This document shows positions 17,363 to 25,884 of a stretch of 64,000 nucleotides of DNA, piece by piece. The notes below the pieces were generated by a model. It saw nothing but the letters and a program-made list of their open reading frames with translations. It made no database searches and was not told the origin of the DNA. Positions within the stretch are counted from its first letter, which is position 1; each line of letters begins with the position of its first letter. Origin of the DNA: Shimia sp. (GTDB lineage: Bacteria > Pseudomonadota > Alphaproteobacteria > Rhodobacterales > Rhodobacteraceae); NCBI GenBank assembly GCA_024224295.1, contig JAAENN010000374.1:1-64000 (forward strand), in the 5' to 3' direction. Position numbers and translations under genes: made by a program.

Positions 17363-18493
17363 ATGCGCAACGATCCGGCCCTTTGGCCGTCCCCATCTTG
17401 GCATCTGACGAAATTTTCGCCGGACGCGCCGGTTTTGTATTTTGCGCCTGAGGTGCTGCAAGCCACGGCGCGGCGGTTCGTTGGCGGGTTCGCGGGGTTG
17501 GTGACCTATGCGGTGAAAGCCAACGATCATGAGGCGGTGCTGACCAATTTGGTGAGTGCCGAGCTGAGTGCGTTTGATGTGGCGTCGCCGTTGGAGATGG
17601 CGCGGGTGCGGCGCGTGGCGCCGGATGCGGTGCTGCATTATCACAACCCTGTGCGGTCAGTGGCGGAGATCACCGAGGCGGTGGGACATGGGATTGCCAG
17701 TTGGTCGGTTGATTGTCCACGCGAGTTGCAGAAGCTGGCAGATGTGCCGCGTGCAGGGACGGAGATCGCGGTGAGACTGCGGTTGCCGGTGGCGGGTGCG
17801 GCCTATGACTTTGGCGAGAAGTTTGGTGCGGACCCGGATCAGGCGGTGGCCTTGTTGCAGCAGGCGCGGGAGATGGGTTTTGAGACCTCTCTGACCTTCC
17901 ATCCTGGTACTCAATGTGCCGATCCACAGGCCTGGGCGGTGTATATTGTCGAGGCGGCTGATGTGGCACGGCGAGCCGGTGTGGCCCTGAGACGGCTAAA
18001 CGTTGGTGGTGGCTTTGCGGCGCATCGTAGTGGGCCTGCGCCGGATTTGGAGGCGATTTTTGATCGGATCGCGTCGGAGACGCAACGAGCGTTTGGCACG
18101 GATGCGCCTGCGCTGGTCTGTGAACCGGGGCGCGCGATGGTTGCGGAAGCATTCACGTTGGCGGTGCGGGTGAAGACCGTGCGGGACTCGGCGGTGTTCC
18201 TGAACGACGGTATTTACGGCGCGCTGACAGAACTGCGCGACATTGGCGTGCCGGATCGTATTTCTGTGCTGACGCCAGATGGTGTCGTTGTGGAGGGGGA
18301 TACGGCGCGCAAGGTGGTTTATGGGCCGACATGTGACAGTCTTGATCGGTTGCCCGATCCGGTGGCGTTGCCGGCGCAGATTGCCGAGGGTGATTTTGTG
18401 ATGATCAAAGCCATGGGGGCGTATTCCTCGTCCCTGTCCACGGGGTTCAACGGCTACGGCCTGCAAGAAATGGTAACTGTTGCGACGTTGTAA
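17363..18493 (+). CDS. Type III PLP decarboxylase, ornithine/lysine-like
   Basis: A 376-residue enzyme of the alanine racemase-like fold (group IV decarboxylases) that would make putrescine or cadaverine. Lys52 in YAVKAN is the PLP lysine, and the GGGF segment near residue 215 and CEPGRAMV near 253 bind the PLP phosphate. Cys324 in GPTCDSLD is the conserved active-site cysteine of eukaryotic-type ornithine decarboxylases. A GAGGTAGG precedes ATG 17363. Sequence alone does not separate ornithine from lysine or dual specificity. The likely regulator is the divergent Lrp gene. Confidence 0.88.
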   Translation: MRNDPALWPSPSWHLTKFSPDAPVLYFAPEVLQATARRFVGGFAGLVTYAVKANDHEAVLTNLVSAELSAFDVASPLEMARVRRVAPDAVLHYHNPVRSVAEITEAVGHGIASWSVDCPRELQKLADVPRAGTEIAVRLRLPVAGAAYDFGEKFGADPDQAVALLQQAREMGFETSLTFHPGTQCADPQAWAVYIVEAADVARRAGVALRRLNVGGGFAAHRSGPAPDLEAIFDRIASETQRAFGTDAPALVCEPGRAMVAEAFTLAVRVKTVRDSAVFLNDGIYGALTELRDIGVPDRISVLTPDGVVVEGDTARKVVYGPTCDSLDRLPDPVALPAQIAEGDFVMIKAMGAYSSSLSTGFNGYGLQEMVTVATL

Positions 18494-18571
18494 GGCACAA
18501 CGGGCTCTGGACACCCTCGGATTGCGCTTTAGAGTTGCTCTTCGGAGCGACGCGCAGGGGAGCCAGCAGCC

Positions 18572-20869
18572 ATGGATAAGTTTGGGAAAAGCCAGCCGGT
18601 CAAACGGGTTGAAGACACGCGGTTTTTGACCGGCAAAGGCCAATATGTGGACGATCTTGCGCCGAAGACTGCGCTACACGCTTATTTTTTACGCTCCCCT
18701 GTTGCGCACGGCGTTGTGACTGAGCTGGACGTGTCGGATGCGCGTGAGGCGGATGGTGTGGCCTGTGTTCTGACGCAGGCGGATTTGCTGGCCGCGGGGC
18801 TTGAGGCGAACTTACCGGGTACGCAGGTGGTGAATCGCGATGGCAGCAAAGGTGCCAAACCCGAGCGTCCGCTGTTGGCGGCAGAGCGGGTGCGCTACGT
18901 CGGTGAACCGATTGCGGTGATCGTTGCAGAAAGCATGGATCAGGCGCGTGATGCGGCCGAGATGATCATGTTCGACTATGAGGATCTGGACGCACACCTT
19001 GCCTTGACGCGCGGCGGTGAGCAGCTGCATGGCGAGGCGCCGGATAACCTCGCTTTTGACTGGGGGCTTGGCGATGAGGCAGCGACCAACACGGCCTTTG
19101 AAGCGGCGGCGCATGTGGTCAGCCTTGAGGTTGGCGACAACCGGGTGATTGTGAACGCGATGGAGCCGCGCGGCGCCTATGCCGAATGGGATGGCAGCCG
19201 GTTGCATGTTGCCAGCAACGGGCAGGGGGTCTGGGGCACCAAGGGGCATGTTGCGCGTGTTCTGAAGATGAATGAAGACGAAGTGCGCGTGACCAATCCG
19301 GACACCGGCGGCGGCTTTGGCATGAAAGCAATGATCTATCAGGAGCCGCTGATTGTGGCGTATGCCGCCAAGACGCTTGGCAAACCGGTGCGGTGGATTG
19401 CGGATCGCACAGAGTCGATGCTGTCAGACAATGCGGGACGCGATCTGGTGTCGGTTGCAGAACTGGCATTTGACGAGAACCTGAAGGCCACGGCCTATCG
19501 CGTGAAGTCTGTGGCGAATATGGGGGCGTATAACTCGCAGTTTGCCCAGGCGATCCAGACGCAGCTCTTCAGTCGTGTGTTGATGGGCGTCTATGATGTA
19601 CAGACCACTTGGCTGCAGGTGGATGGGGTTTACACCAATACCACACCGGTGGATGCCTATCGCGGGGCCGGGCGGCCGGAGGCGATCTATGTGTTGGAGC
19701 GACTGATGGATCGCGCGGCGCGGGAGTTGGGCGTGAGTGGCTATGAGCTGCGGCGGCGCAACTTCATTCCGAAAGAGGCGTTTCCGTATAAGTCCGCCAC
19801 AGATGAGACTTATGACGTGGGTGATTTTGACCGCGTGTTGAGCCGGATTGAAGAGTTTGGCGATGTCGCCGGGTTTCCCGCGCGCAAGGTGGAGAGTGCG
19901 AAGGCTGGCAAACTGCGCGGCGCGGGGCTGTGTTACTACATCGAGAGTATTTTGGGCGACCCAAGTGAAAGCGCGCGGGTGGAGTTCAATGACGATGGTA
20001 CCGTGTCGATTTATGTCGGCACGCAGTCCAACGGGCAGGGTCATGAGACGGTTTACGCGCAGTTCCTGAGTGATCAGACCGGCATTCCAGCCGCAATGAT
20101 CGAAGTGGTTCAGGGAGACAGCGACCGCATCAAGCAAGGGGGTGGTACGGGTGGATCGCGCTCTGTGACGGTGCAGAACACCGCCACGTTGGCGACTGTG
20201 GAAACGATGATTAAAGCCTTCATCCCGTATCTTGCAGAGAAGATGGGCGTGGATGCCGCTGATGTGAGCTTTGATGATGAGCAATTCCGGGCAGAAGGCT
20301 CTAACTTACATCCTACCTTCCTTGAAGCCGCCGAGATGGCGCTCGCAGATGGAAGGACGGATTTGATGGTGCATGAGGAGCGCACCACTTTGCCAGCGCG
20401 CAGTTTCCCGAATGGGGCGCATTTGGCGGAGGTTGAAGTGGACCCGGAGACCGGACAGGTTTCGTTAGAGAAATATACCGTGGTGGATGATTTTGGTAAT
20501 CTGATCAATCCGATGCTCGCAGAGGGGCAGGTGCATGGTGGCGTGGCGCAGGGCATTGGTCAGGCGTTGATGGAACATGTGGTGTTTGATGATGACGGCC
20601 AGTTGTTGACCGCGACCTTCATGGACTACGCCATGCCGCGCGCCAGTGATGTGCCGACGATTGGCTTCACCACTGAGGCGGTGCCGTCGACCGCGAATAT
20701 CATGGGGATGAAGGGCTGTGGCGAAGCTGGAACCGTGGGAGCCATGGCTGCGGCCTCTAATGCAGTACAAGACGCGCTTTGGGAGGCAGGTGTTCGTCAA
20801 GCGGACATGCCGTTCACGCCGCATCGTGTGTGGCAGATGTTGAATGAGGTCAAACATACGGCTGCATAG
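18572..20869 (+). CDS. Molybdopterin-binding hydroxylase large subunit, form-II CoxL-like
   Basis: A 765-residue member of the xanthine dehydrogenase/CO dehydrogenase large-subunit family. It binds molybdopterin cytosine dinucleotide and hydroxylates a small substrate. The active-site loop reads AYRGAGR (362-368), the form-II signature, and not the AYxCSFR loop of true aerobic CO dehydrogenases. The catalytic base is Glu718 in GCGEAG. Partner FAD (CoxM) and [2Fe-2S] (CoxS) subunits are not on either side, so they must be elsewhere or be shared. An AGGGGAG lies before the ATG. The substrate is unknown; CO oxidation is unlikely. Confidence 0.88.
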   Translation: MDKFGKSQPVKRVEDTRFLTGKGQYVDDLAPKTALHAYFLRSPVAHGVVTELDVSDAREADGVACVLTQADLLAAGLEANLPGTQVVNRDGSKGAKPERPLLAAERVRYVGEPIAVIVAESMDQARDAAEMIMFDYEDLDAHLALTRGGEQLHGEAPDNLAFDWGLGDEAATNTAFEAAAHVVSLEVGDNRVIVNAMEPRGAYAEWDGSRLHVASNGQGVWGTKGHVARVLKMNEDEVRVTNPDTGGGFGMKAMIYQEPLIVAYAAKTLGKPVRWIADRTESMLSDNAGRDLVSVAELAFDENLKATAYRVKSVANMGAYNSQFAQAIQTQLFSRVLMGVYDVQTTWLQVDGVYTNTTPVDAYRGAGRPEAIYVLERLMDRAARELGVSGYELRRRNFIPKEAFPYKSATDETYDVGDFDRVLSRIEEFGDVAGFPARKVESAKAGKLRGAGLCYYIESILGDPSESARVEFNDDGTVSIYVGTQSNGQGHETVYAQFLSDQTGIPAAMIEVVQGDSDRIKQGGGTGGSRSVTVQNTATLATVETMIKAFIPYLAEKMGVDAADVSFDDEQFRAEGSNLHPTFLEAAEMALADGRTDLMVHEERTTLPARSFPNGAHLAEVEVDPETGQVSLEKYTVVDDFGNLINPMLAEGQVHGGVAQGIGQALMEHVVFDDDGQLLTATFMDYAMPRASDVPTIGFTTEAVPSTANIMGMKGCGEAGTVGAMAAASNAVQDALWEAGVRQADMPFTPHRVWQMLNEVKHTAA

Positions 20870-21914
20870 ACACATATCAGAGTGGCTGACTGGGAAGTTC
20901 ACCAGCAGCCATACTCCGGCGGCACCACGTCGGGGGGCGGTCACGCATGTGATTATTCTGGATGGTACCATGTCTTCTCTGATACCGGGGAAGGAGACCA
21001 ATGCCGGGCAGACCTATCTGTTGCTGCGCGAGATTGGCTCGGAAGTGTCGGTCTATTACGAATCAGGCGTGCAATGGCGGTCTTGGCGGCAAACTTTGGA
21101 CGTGATGATGGGGCGTGGGATCAACCGGCAGATTCGACGGGCCTATGGCTATTTAGCGAGTCGGTATCGGCCTGGAGATAAGATTATCCTCATGGGATAT
21201 TCGCGGGGCGCTTTCGCGGTGCGCTCGCTGGCAGGGGTAATTGACCGCGTGGGGCTGCTGCGGTCGGAATGTGCCACGGAGCGCAACATTCGCACAGCCT
21301 ATCGGCACTATGAGCTGACGCCGGACAGTGTTGCTGCGAAGGACTTCGCAGCAGCGCATTGTTACGAACACACCGAGATTGAAATGATGGGCGTTTGGGA
21401 CACCGTCAAAGCGCTGGGCGCGCGAGTGCCGGTTCTGTGGCGTATCACTGAACGGCGTCACGCGTTTCACAACCATCAACTTTCGCCGGTGGTGAGGCAT
21501 GGTTTTCATGCTTTGGCGTTGGATGAGACGCGGCAGGTGTTTGAGCCGGAGCTGTGGCGCTGCCCGGACGATTGGGACGGCCGTGTGGAGCAGGTTTGGT
21601 TCCGAGGAGCGCACAGTGATGTGGGCGGGCAATTGGTGGGATTTCACGCCGCGCGCCCGCTAGCGAACGTTCCATTGGTCTGGATGTTGGAGCGGTTGGA
21701 GATGTGCGGTGTGCGCTTGCCCGAGGGTTGGCGGGATCTGTATGTGACCGATCCAGATGCGCCGATGGTTGGGACCTGGCGGGCGCTGGGTAAGTATTTT
21801 TTGTTCCGAGCGCCACGCGTAGTTGGTGCGGATCGGTCCGAGAGTATTCATCCAACTGCGCTGCCGTATGTCACTGCGGGGGACATCAAAGGGCAGGTTC
21901 TACAGCAGACTTAG
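20844..21914 (+). CDS. DUF2235 alpha/beta-hydrolase-like protein
   Basis: A 356-residue protein of the DUF2235 family. It shows VTHVIILDGT near the N-terminus, the nucleophile elbow GYSRGAFAVR and a C-terminal WFRGAHSDVGGQ segment with the likely catalytic His/Asp. Some DUF2235 proteins are type VI secretion phospholipases (Tle1), but no secretion genes are near and this one has a single domain. The start is uncertain: ATG 20844 overlaps the hydroxylase gene by 26 bases, and GTG 20949 (at the VIILDG strand) is the main alternative. It converges with the nitroreductase. Confidence 0.8.
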   Translation: MRSNIRLHRHISEWLTGKFTSSHTPAAPRRGAVTHVIILDGTMSSLIPGKETNAGQTYLLLREIGSEVSVYYESGVQWRSWRQTLDVMMGRGINRQIRRAYGYLASRYRPGDKIILMGYSRGAFAVRSLAGVIDRVGLLRSECATERNIRTAYRHYELTPDSVAAKDFAAAHCYEHTEIEMMGVWDTVKALGARVPVLWRITERRHAFHNHQLSPVVRHGFHALALDETRQVFEPELWRCPDDWDGRVEQVWFRGAHSDVGGQLVGFHAARPLANVPLVWMLERLEMCGVRLPEGWRDLYVTDPDAPMVGTWRALGKYFLFRAPRVVGADRSESIHPTALPYVTAGDIKGQVLQQT

Positions 21915-21920
21915 AGCGGT

Positions 21921-22592
21921 TCACTCGCGCCAGTCGACAAATTCGGCCAGTTCTGCGCGGTCAGTACGGAAGGTGTTGATGGCGGCGGCATCATCTGGAT
22001 AGCCAAAGGAGATGGCGGCAAGAACATTGCGATCTTCCGAGATATCAAAGTGCTGGCGCACCACATCCGAAAAAAGCGATAGGGCGGCTTGCGGTACGGT
22101 ACCAATGCCTTGGGCTTTGGCAGAGAGGCAGAAAGCGGTAATGAAACCGCCGCAATCGAGCACACCGTAGGGGCCAAGTTCTTTGGGGCAGGTGATGACA
22201 GCAACATGTGGCGCGCCAAACAGGGTGTAGTTCTCCCGCATCTGACGGGCGCGGCCTTCGCGATCGCCCTTGCCGATGCCTACGGCGTCATAGAGTTGAA
22301 ATCCGCAGGTGCGACGGCGTTTGAGATGCGCGCCTGAATAGGTGTCGGGGAACGGATAGTCAGAGGCAGGAGCGCCGCTGTCGAAAGCTTGACCCATTGC
22401 TTCACGAAAGGCTTCGGTTTCATGGCCTGAGGCGACGATCACCTTCCAGGGCTGCGCATTGCACCACGAAGGCGCCCGGCCCGCGTCACGCAGAATCTGA
22501 GAAACAACTTCGCGTGGCACCGTGTCGGATTTAAAGGCCCGGCAGGAATGGCGTGCGTGCAGAAGCTCTTGCAATGCGGCGTGCTGAGACAT
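21921..22592 (-). CDS. Nitroreductase-family flavoprotein
   Basis: A 223-residue FMN-binding nitroreductase-like oxidoreductase. The N-terminal RHSCRAF and the RAPSWCNAQPWKV segment contact FMN in this family. FCLSAKAQGIGTVPQAAL and the C-terminal SFGYPDD are also typical. ATG 22592 is preferred over a TTG five codons upstream. It starts 18 bases after the zinc-ribbon gene on the same strand, so it may be the last member of the TelA/SPFH cluster. The natural electron acceptor is unknown. Confidence 0.88.
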   Translation of the reverse strand: MSQHAALQELLHARHSCRAFKSDTVPREVVSQILRDAGRAPSWCNAQPWKVIVASGHETEAFREAMGQAFDSGAPASDYPFPDTYSGAHLKRRRTCGFQLYDAVGIGKGDREGRARQMRENYTLFGAPHVAVITCPKELGPYGVLDCGGFITAFCLSAKAQGIGTVPQAALSLFSDVVRQHFDISEDRNVLAAISFGYPDDAAAINTFRTDRAELAEFVDWRE

Positions 22593-22610
22593 CGAGGATT
22601 TCCCCAAATC

Positions 22611-23717
22611 TTATTGGTGTTGCGCGATGATATAGCCAATCACGCCTGCTGCAATAGCGGCGAGGAGCACGGCAAAGACAATCTTCCACTTGGAATAGGG
22701 GCGTTCGCCTTGTACCCGCCCGGTTTGTCCATTCACAACAAAGCGGTAAGACTTGCCGCGATACTTATAAGCAGCCATCCAAACGGGCAGCAGGATGTGT
22801 TTGAACGTCACGTCGCTGACTGCTGTTGAGATGTTTTGGATGCGCTGACGATCTCCGCCGATGTCAAAAGCCACATCGCGGCGGATCACCCGGTCCATGT
22901 GGTCGCGGGCCTCATCATAGCCGTCTTCGAGGTGGATGGAGTAACCCTCAGCCTGAAAGCCTGCGAGGAATTCCGGCGTGTAGGGCTCAAGCGCGGAGAG
23001 GTCCCATGGCTGTAGATTGTCAGTGTATTTTTTAGGCAAGGCTTTGGAGCCAAGTACAAGGATGTCGTCAAACCACCGCGCAACGCGGCCAGAGGCAGGG
23101 GACCAGCGAATTTTTTGGACTTGTCGCTGTTCCCGTTTGCCGTCCACCATGACGGTTTCGGTGACGTAGTAGATGGTGCCCCGTTCGCCGCGATAGGAGG
23201 ATTTTGTGTCCGCATCATAGGTCCAATAAGGGACGTAGATGCCATCCATCTTGCGGCCCTTTTTGGCGTACTCTTGAAGGCCGTTGGGGGCGAACCAGAG
23301 CTTGCCTAGCCAGTCATTCATGGACTGATGTGCGACTTTTTCTGCGATTTGGAAAGGCAAGACAGCACGTGGCTTGATCAAGCGATGCGTGCCGGTGTCA
23401 ACCACTACGGGCGTGGCGCAGAAGGGGCACTCGGTGGCATGCGTGTCGCCCTCAAACACCACATGCGCGGCGCAGTTGGGGCAGGAGGTGGTGCGGGCTT
23501 CGACCATTTCGGCCGCCGGGAGCTGTTCCGCAAGCGCAGCTCTAAAATCCAGCTCGGCAATCGCGGCTTGGCGGTCGCCTTGCTCGGTGGCCTCTTCATG
23601 GCCGCAGTGATCACAGATCAGTTTGCCTTCGTTTGGGGCAAAGCGGTAGTCGGCGCCGCATTGGGCGCAGGGGAAACGGGTGGTCTCTTTGGGCGCAGGA
23701 GGCGGCGTGGCTGACAT
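22611..23717 (-). CDS. Double zinc-ribbon membrane protein (YdjG-like)
   Basis: A 368-residue protein with two Cys4 zinc ribbons: Cys17/20/35/38 and Cys79/82/97/100. These are followed by a large soluble domain with aromatic motifs (IYVPYWTYDADT, LLPVWMAAYKYRGKSYRFVVNG) and one C-terminal membrane helix (WKIVFAVLLAAIAAGVIGYIIA). Databases often label such proteins TFIIB-type zinc-finger or primosomal N'-like. Bacillus YdjG, encoded next to an SPFH protein and a PspA homologue, has this layout. Here too the SPFH gene is the immediate upstream neighbour (70-base gap), suggesting a membrane partner for it. Confidence 0.82.
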   Translation of the reverse strand: MSATPPPAPKETTRFPCAQCGADYRFAPNEGKLICDHCGHEEATEQGDRQAAIAELDFRAALAEQLPAAEMVEARTTSCPNCAAHVVFEGDTHATECPFCATPVVVDTGTHRLIKPRAVLPFQIAEKVAHQSMNDWLGKLWFAPNGLQEYAKKGRKMDGIYVPYWTYDADTKSSYRGERGTIYYVTETVMVDGKREQRQVQKIRWSPASGRVARWFDDILVLGSKALPKKYTDNLQPWDLSALEPYTPEFLAGFQAEGYSIHLEDGYDEARDHMDRVIRRDVAFDIGGDRQRIQNISTAVSDVTFKHILLPVWMAAYKYRGKSYRFVVNGQTGRVQGERPYSKWKIVFAVLLAAIAAGVIGYIIAQHQ

Positions 23718-23787
23718 GTAATCTGCTTGCTTTGAAACGGTTTAGGCAAAAAGGCGATGCCCCGACCTGGAGGCCGAGGCGGGAACT

Positions 23788-24927
23788 TTATGCCCCTGGC
23801 GGCGGGGGGGGCAGGATGGTGAAAAGCTGCGCCAGTTCAGCAACGTCTTCCGCGTGTTTCCAACCGTCCTGACCGGCGGTCCAAACATGGGTTTCGCGGG
23901 TGATTTCCCCAGCGGTGGCCATGCGACCCAAAGCGGCTTTGGAGAAGGGGCCTTTGGTTTGGCCGTTCTCGGCGATGTGCCACACGTGTTCGACTGGTGG
24001 AGGGGGCGGTGGTGCGGCAGCGGCCTTCGGGGCAGGGGCGACCTGTGGCGCTTGGGCGGCAGGTTGCGCACCCCATGGACCGGTTTGCGCCATCTGTTGG
24101 GCCATTGCCATGCCCATTCCCATCCCCATGCTCGCACCCATGCCGGAGTTTGGCGTTTGCGCGGCGGCGGTCATGGCTTCGGCTGCTGAGAACTGAGTGT
24201 ATTTGCCCAGATCGCCGACAATGCCCATGGACGTACGCTTGTCCATTGCGGCCTCAACGGCTGGCGGCAGGGAGATGTTCTCGATGTAGAGTTCTGGGAT
24301 TGAGAGACCGTATTCGGCGATGGTGCCGGAGATTTCGGCGGCGACAAGCTTGCCCAAATCAGCGGTGTTGGCGGCCATGTCCAGAACCGGAATACCGGAG
24401 CCAGCCACCACGCGGGAGAATTCCTGCACGATGATATTGCGGATCTGGAAGCTGATCTCATCCATGGTGAACTCACCGTCCGTCCCAACGATTTCGGTGA
24501 GGAAGCAGGCAGGATCGACTACGCGGATCGCGTAGGTTCCATAGGCGCGCAGGCGCACAGGGCCAAACTCCGGATCGCGCACCATGATCGGATTTTTGGT
24601 ACCCCACTTCAGATCGGCAAAGCGCGTGGTATTGACGTAGTAGATTTCGGATTTGAACGGGCTTTTGAACCCGTGATCCCAGTGCTGCAGCGTGGTCATC
24701 ACCGGCATGTTGTTGGTCTCAAGCATATAGAGGCCGGGGGTGAAAACGTCGGCGAGTTGGCCTTCATGCACAAAGACGGCGGCCTGCCCTTCGCGTACGG
24801 TTAGCTTGGCACCGTATTTAATCTCATGTCCCTCACGCTCAAAGCGGAACACCAACGTGTCGCGCGTGTCGTCGACCCAATGAATGACGTCGATAAATTC
24901 GCCGGTGAGGAAATCAAAAATACCCAT
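23788..24927 (-). CDS. SPFH-domain protein with C-terminal GYF_2 domain (YdjI-like)
   Basis: A 379-residue protein. Residues ~40-245 form the SPFH/band-7 domain of the virion-core-protein-like type (YdjI). A Met/Gly-rich stretch follows (about 262-281), then a Pro/Ala linker (to about 313) and a GYF_2/DUF4339 domain (about 315-368, VWHIAENGQTKGPFS), an adaptor that usually binds proline-rich peptides. There is no N-terminal membrane helix, so it probably attaches to membranes through partners. An AAGGATC precedes ATG 24927. It lies between the DUF2927 and zinc-ribbon genes. Confidence 0.86.
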   Translation of the reverse strand: MGIFDFLTGEFIDVIHWVDDTRDTLVFRFEREGHEIKYGAKLTVREGQAAVFVHEGQLADVFTPGLYMLETNNMPVMTTLQHWDHGFKSPFKSEIYYVNTTRFADLKWGTKNPIMVRDPEFGPVRLRAYGTYAIRVVDPACFLTEIVGTDGEFTMDEISFQIRNIIVQEFSRVVAGSGIPVLDMAANTADLGKLVAAEISGTIAEYGLSIPELYIENISLPPAVEAAMDKRTSMGIVGDLGKYTQFSAAEAMTAAAQTPNSGMGASMGMGMGMAMAQQMAQTGPWGAQPAAQAPQVAPAPKAAAAPPPPPPVEHVWHIAENGQTKGPFSKAALGRMATAGEITRETHVWTAGQDGWKHAEDVAELAQLFTILPPPPPGA

Positions 24928-24963
24928 GAAGTGATCCTTTCAAAAGGCTGGCCGCGGGGGCGC

Positions 24964-25884
24964 TCAGAAGTTCTGTGCGGTCTGCTCGCGGGCCAGAATG
25001 TAAACAATGGGGCGGGCCTCGTCCACGCTCATACCGATGCCGAGCCGGTCATCATAGAGCATGGAGAGCAGTTTTTCGTCATGCGTGGTGAGTAGCGCAA
25101 ACTCTTCATCGTCGTTGAAGATCGAGGGGCGGGCTTCGGGGCTGTCGTTGGCCAAACCAAGGCCTTGAGCGATCTCTTCGTGGAGGCAGGATTTACGCAG
25201 CAGATCAGGGTGCTCCGCGCGTACAAGGGCAACGGCGGAGGTGTAAGCGTTGGGGGTGGTGTCAGAGGCTAGGGCGACCACGAAGCAGTAAATGTTGCGC
25301 GGTGGATTGGCGAACAACGCGCGGGTTTTGGGCGAGGCGTTGGGCAGCAAGCTGTCCAGACGCGACTGCACTGTACTGCGGTCATCCGCGCCCATCACCA
25401 GAACGTGGAAGTTCGGTTTGTTCGTAGTTTGTCGGATCGGGTGTCCGGTCGCGTTGGCCAGACGTGGCAGATAGGCGGCAACCGTTGCGCGGTCCGTGGC
25501 GCGTTGGCTTTCCGGTACAGAGGGGCCAAATTCGATGTTCACTTTGACGGGTCCGCTCCAGCGTCGCAGTTGCCCTGCTTGACCAGAGGAGCGCTCCAGT
25601 CCGCCGCTGTTGCTGTACTCGTCGTAAAAGGCGATACGCTCAAAGTTGCGGGCCAGCATGTCCGGGGTAAACGGTGTGTCCGGGCCGCCGCCGTCGGTGC
25701 GCAGCAAGCCGCGTGTCAAAAGATCTGCCTGCACACTGCTGTAGTAGCTGCGAAGGGCGGCGCTGGCGTCCGAAGGAGGTGCAGGCGTCGGGGCGACAAC
25801 CGGCGGCGTGGTGACGCCACCGGTGTGGACGCAGGCAGCCAAGGTGATTAGCAGCCCGAAACCTATGCCCGCAATTCGCTTCAC
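24964..25884 (-). CDS. DUF2927 lipoprotein with protease-like HExxQ motif
   Basis: A 306-residue predicted lipoprotein: a short signal peptide ends in a LAAC lipobox with Cys18, followed by a Thr/Pro-rich tether. The DUF2927 domain covers most of the rest. It contains HEEIAQGLGLAND (His235, Glu236, Gln240, Asp247), reminiscent of metzincin-type HExxHxxGxxH/D zinc sites but with Gln in place of the second His. Cys200 and Cys233 could form a disulfide. The GTG start overlaps the telA stop as GTGA, so the two are translationally coupled. Protease activity is unproven. Confidence 0.82.
   Translation of the reverse strand: MKRIAGIGFGLLITLAACVHTGGVTTPPVVAPTPAPPSDASAALRSYYSSVQADLLTRGLLRTDGGGPDTPFTPDMLARNFERIAFYDEYSNSGGLERSSGQAGQLRRWSGPVKVNIEFGPSVPESQRATDRATVAAYLPRLANATGHPIRQTTNKPNFHVLVMGADDRSTVQSRLDSLLPNASPKTRALFANPPRNIYCFVVALASDTTPNAYTSAVALVRAEHPDLLRKSCLHEEIAQGLGLANDSPEARPSIFNDDEEFALLTTHDEKLLSMLYDDRLGIGMSVDEARPIVYILAREQTAQNF

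Noticed and set aside
18572-20869. Annotation as aerobic carbon monoxide dehydrogenase
   Set aside because: The active-site loop is AYRGAGR (form II) and the small and medium subunits are missing, so CO oxidation is not supported.
20844-21914. DUF2235 protein as a type VI secretion phospholipase effector
   Set aside because: No VgrG, immunity or other secretion genes are near and the protein has a single domain.
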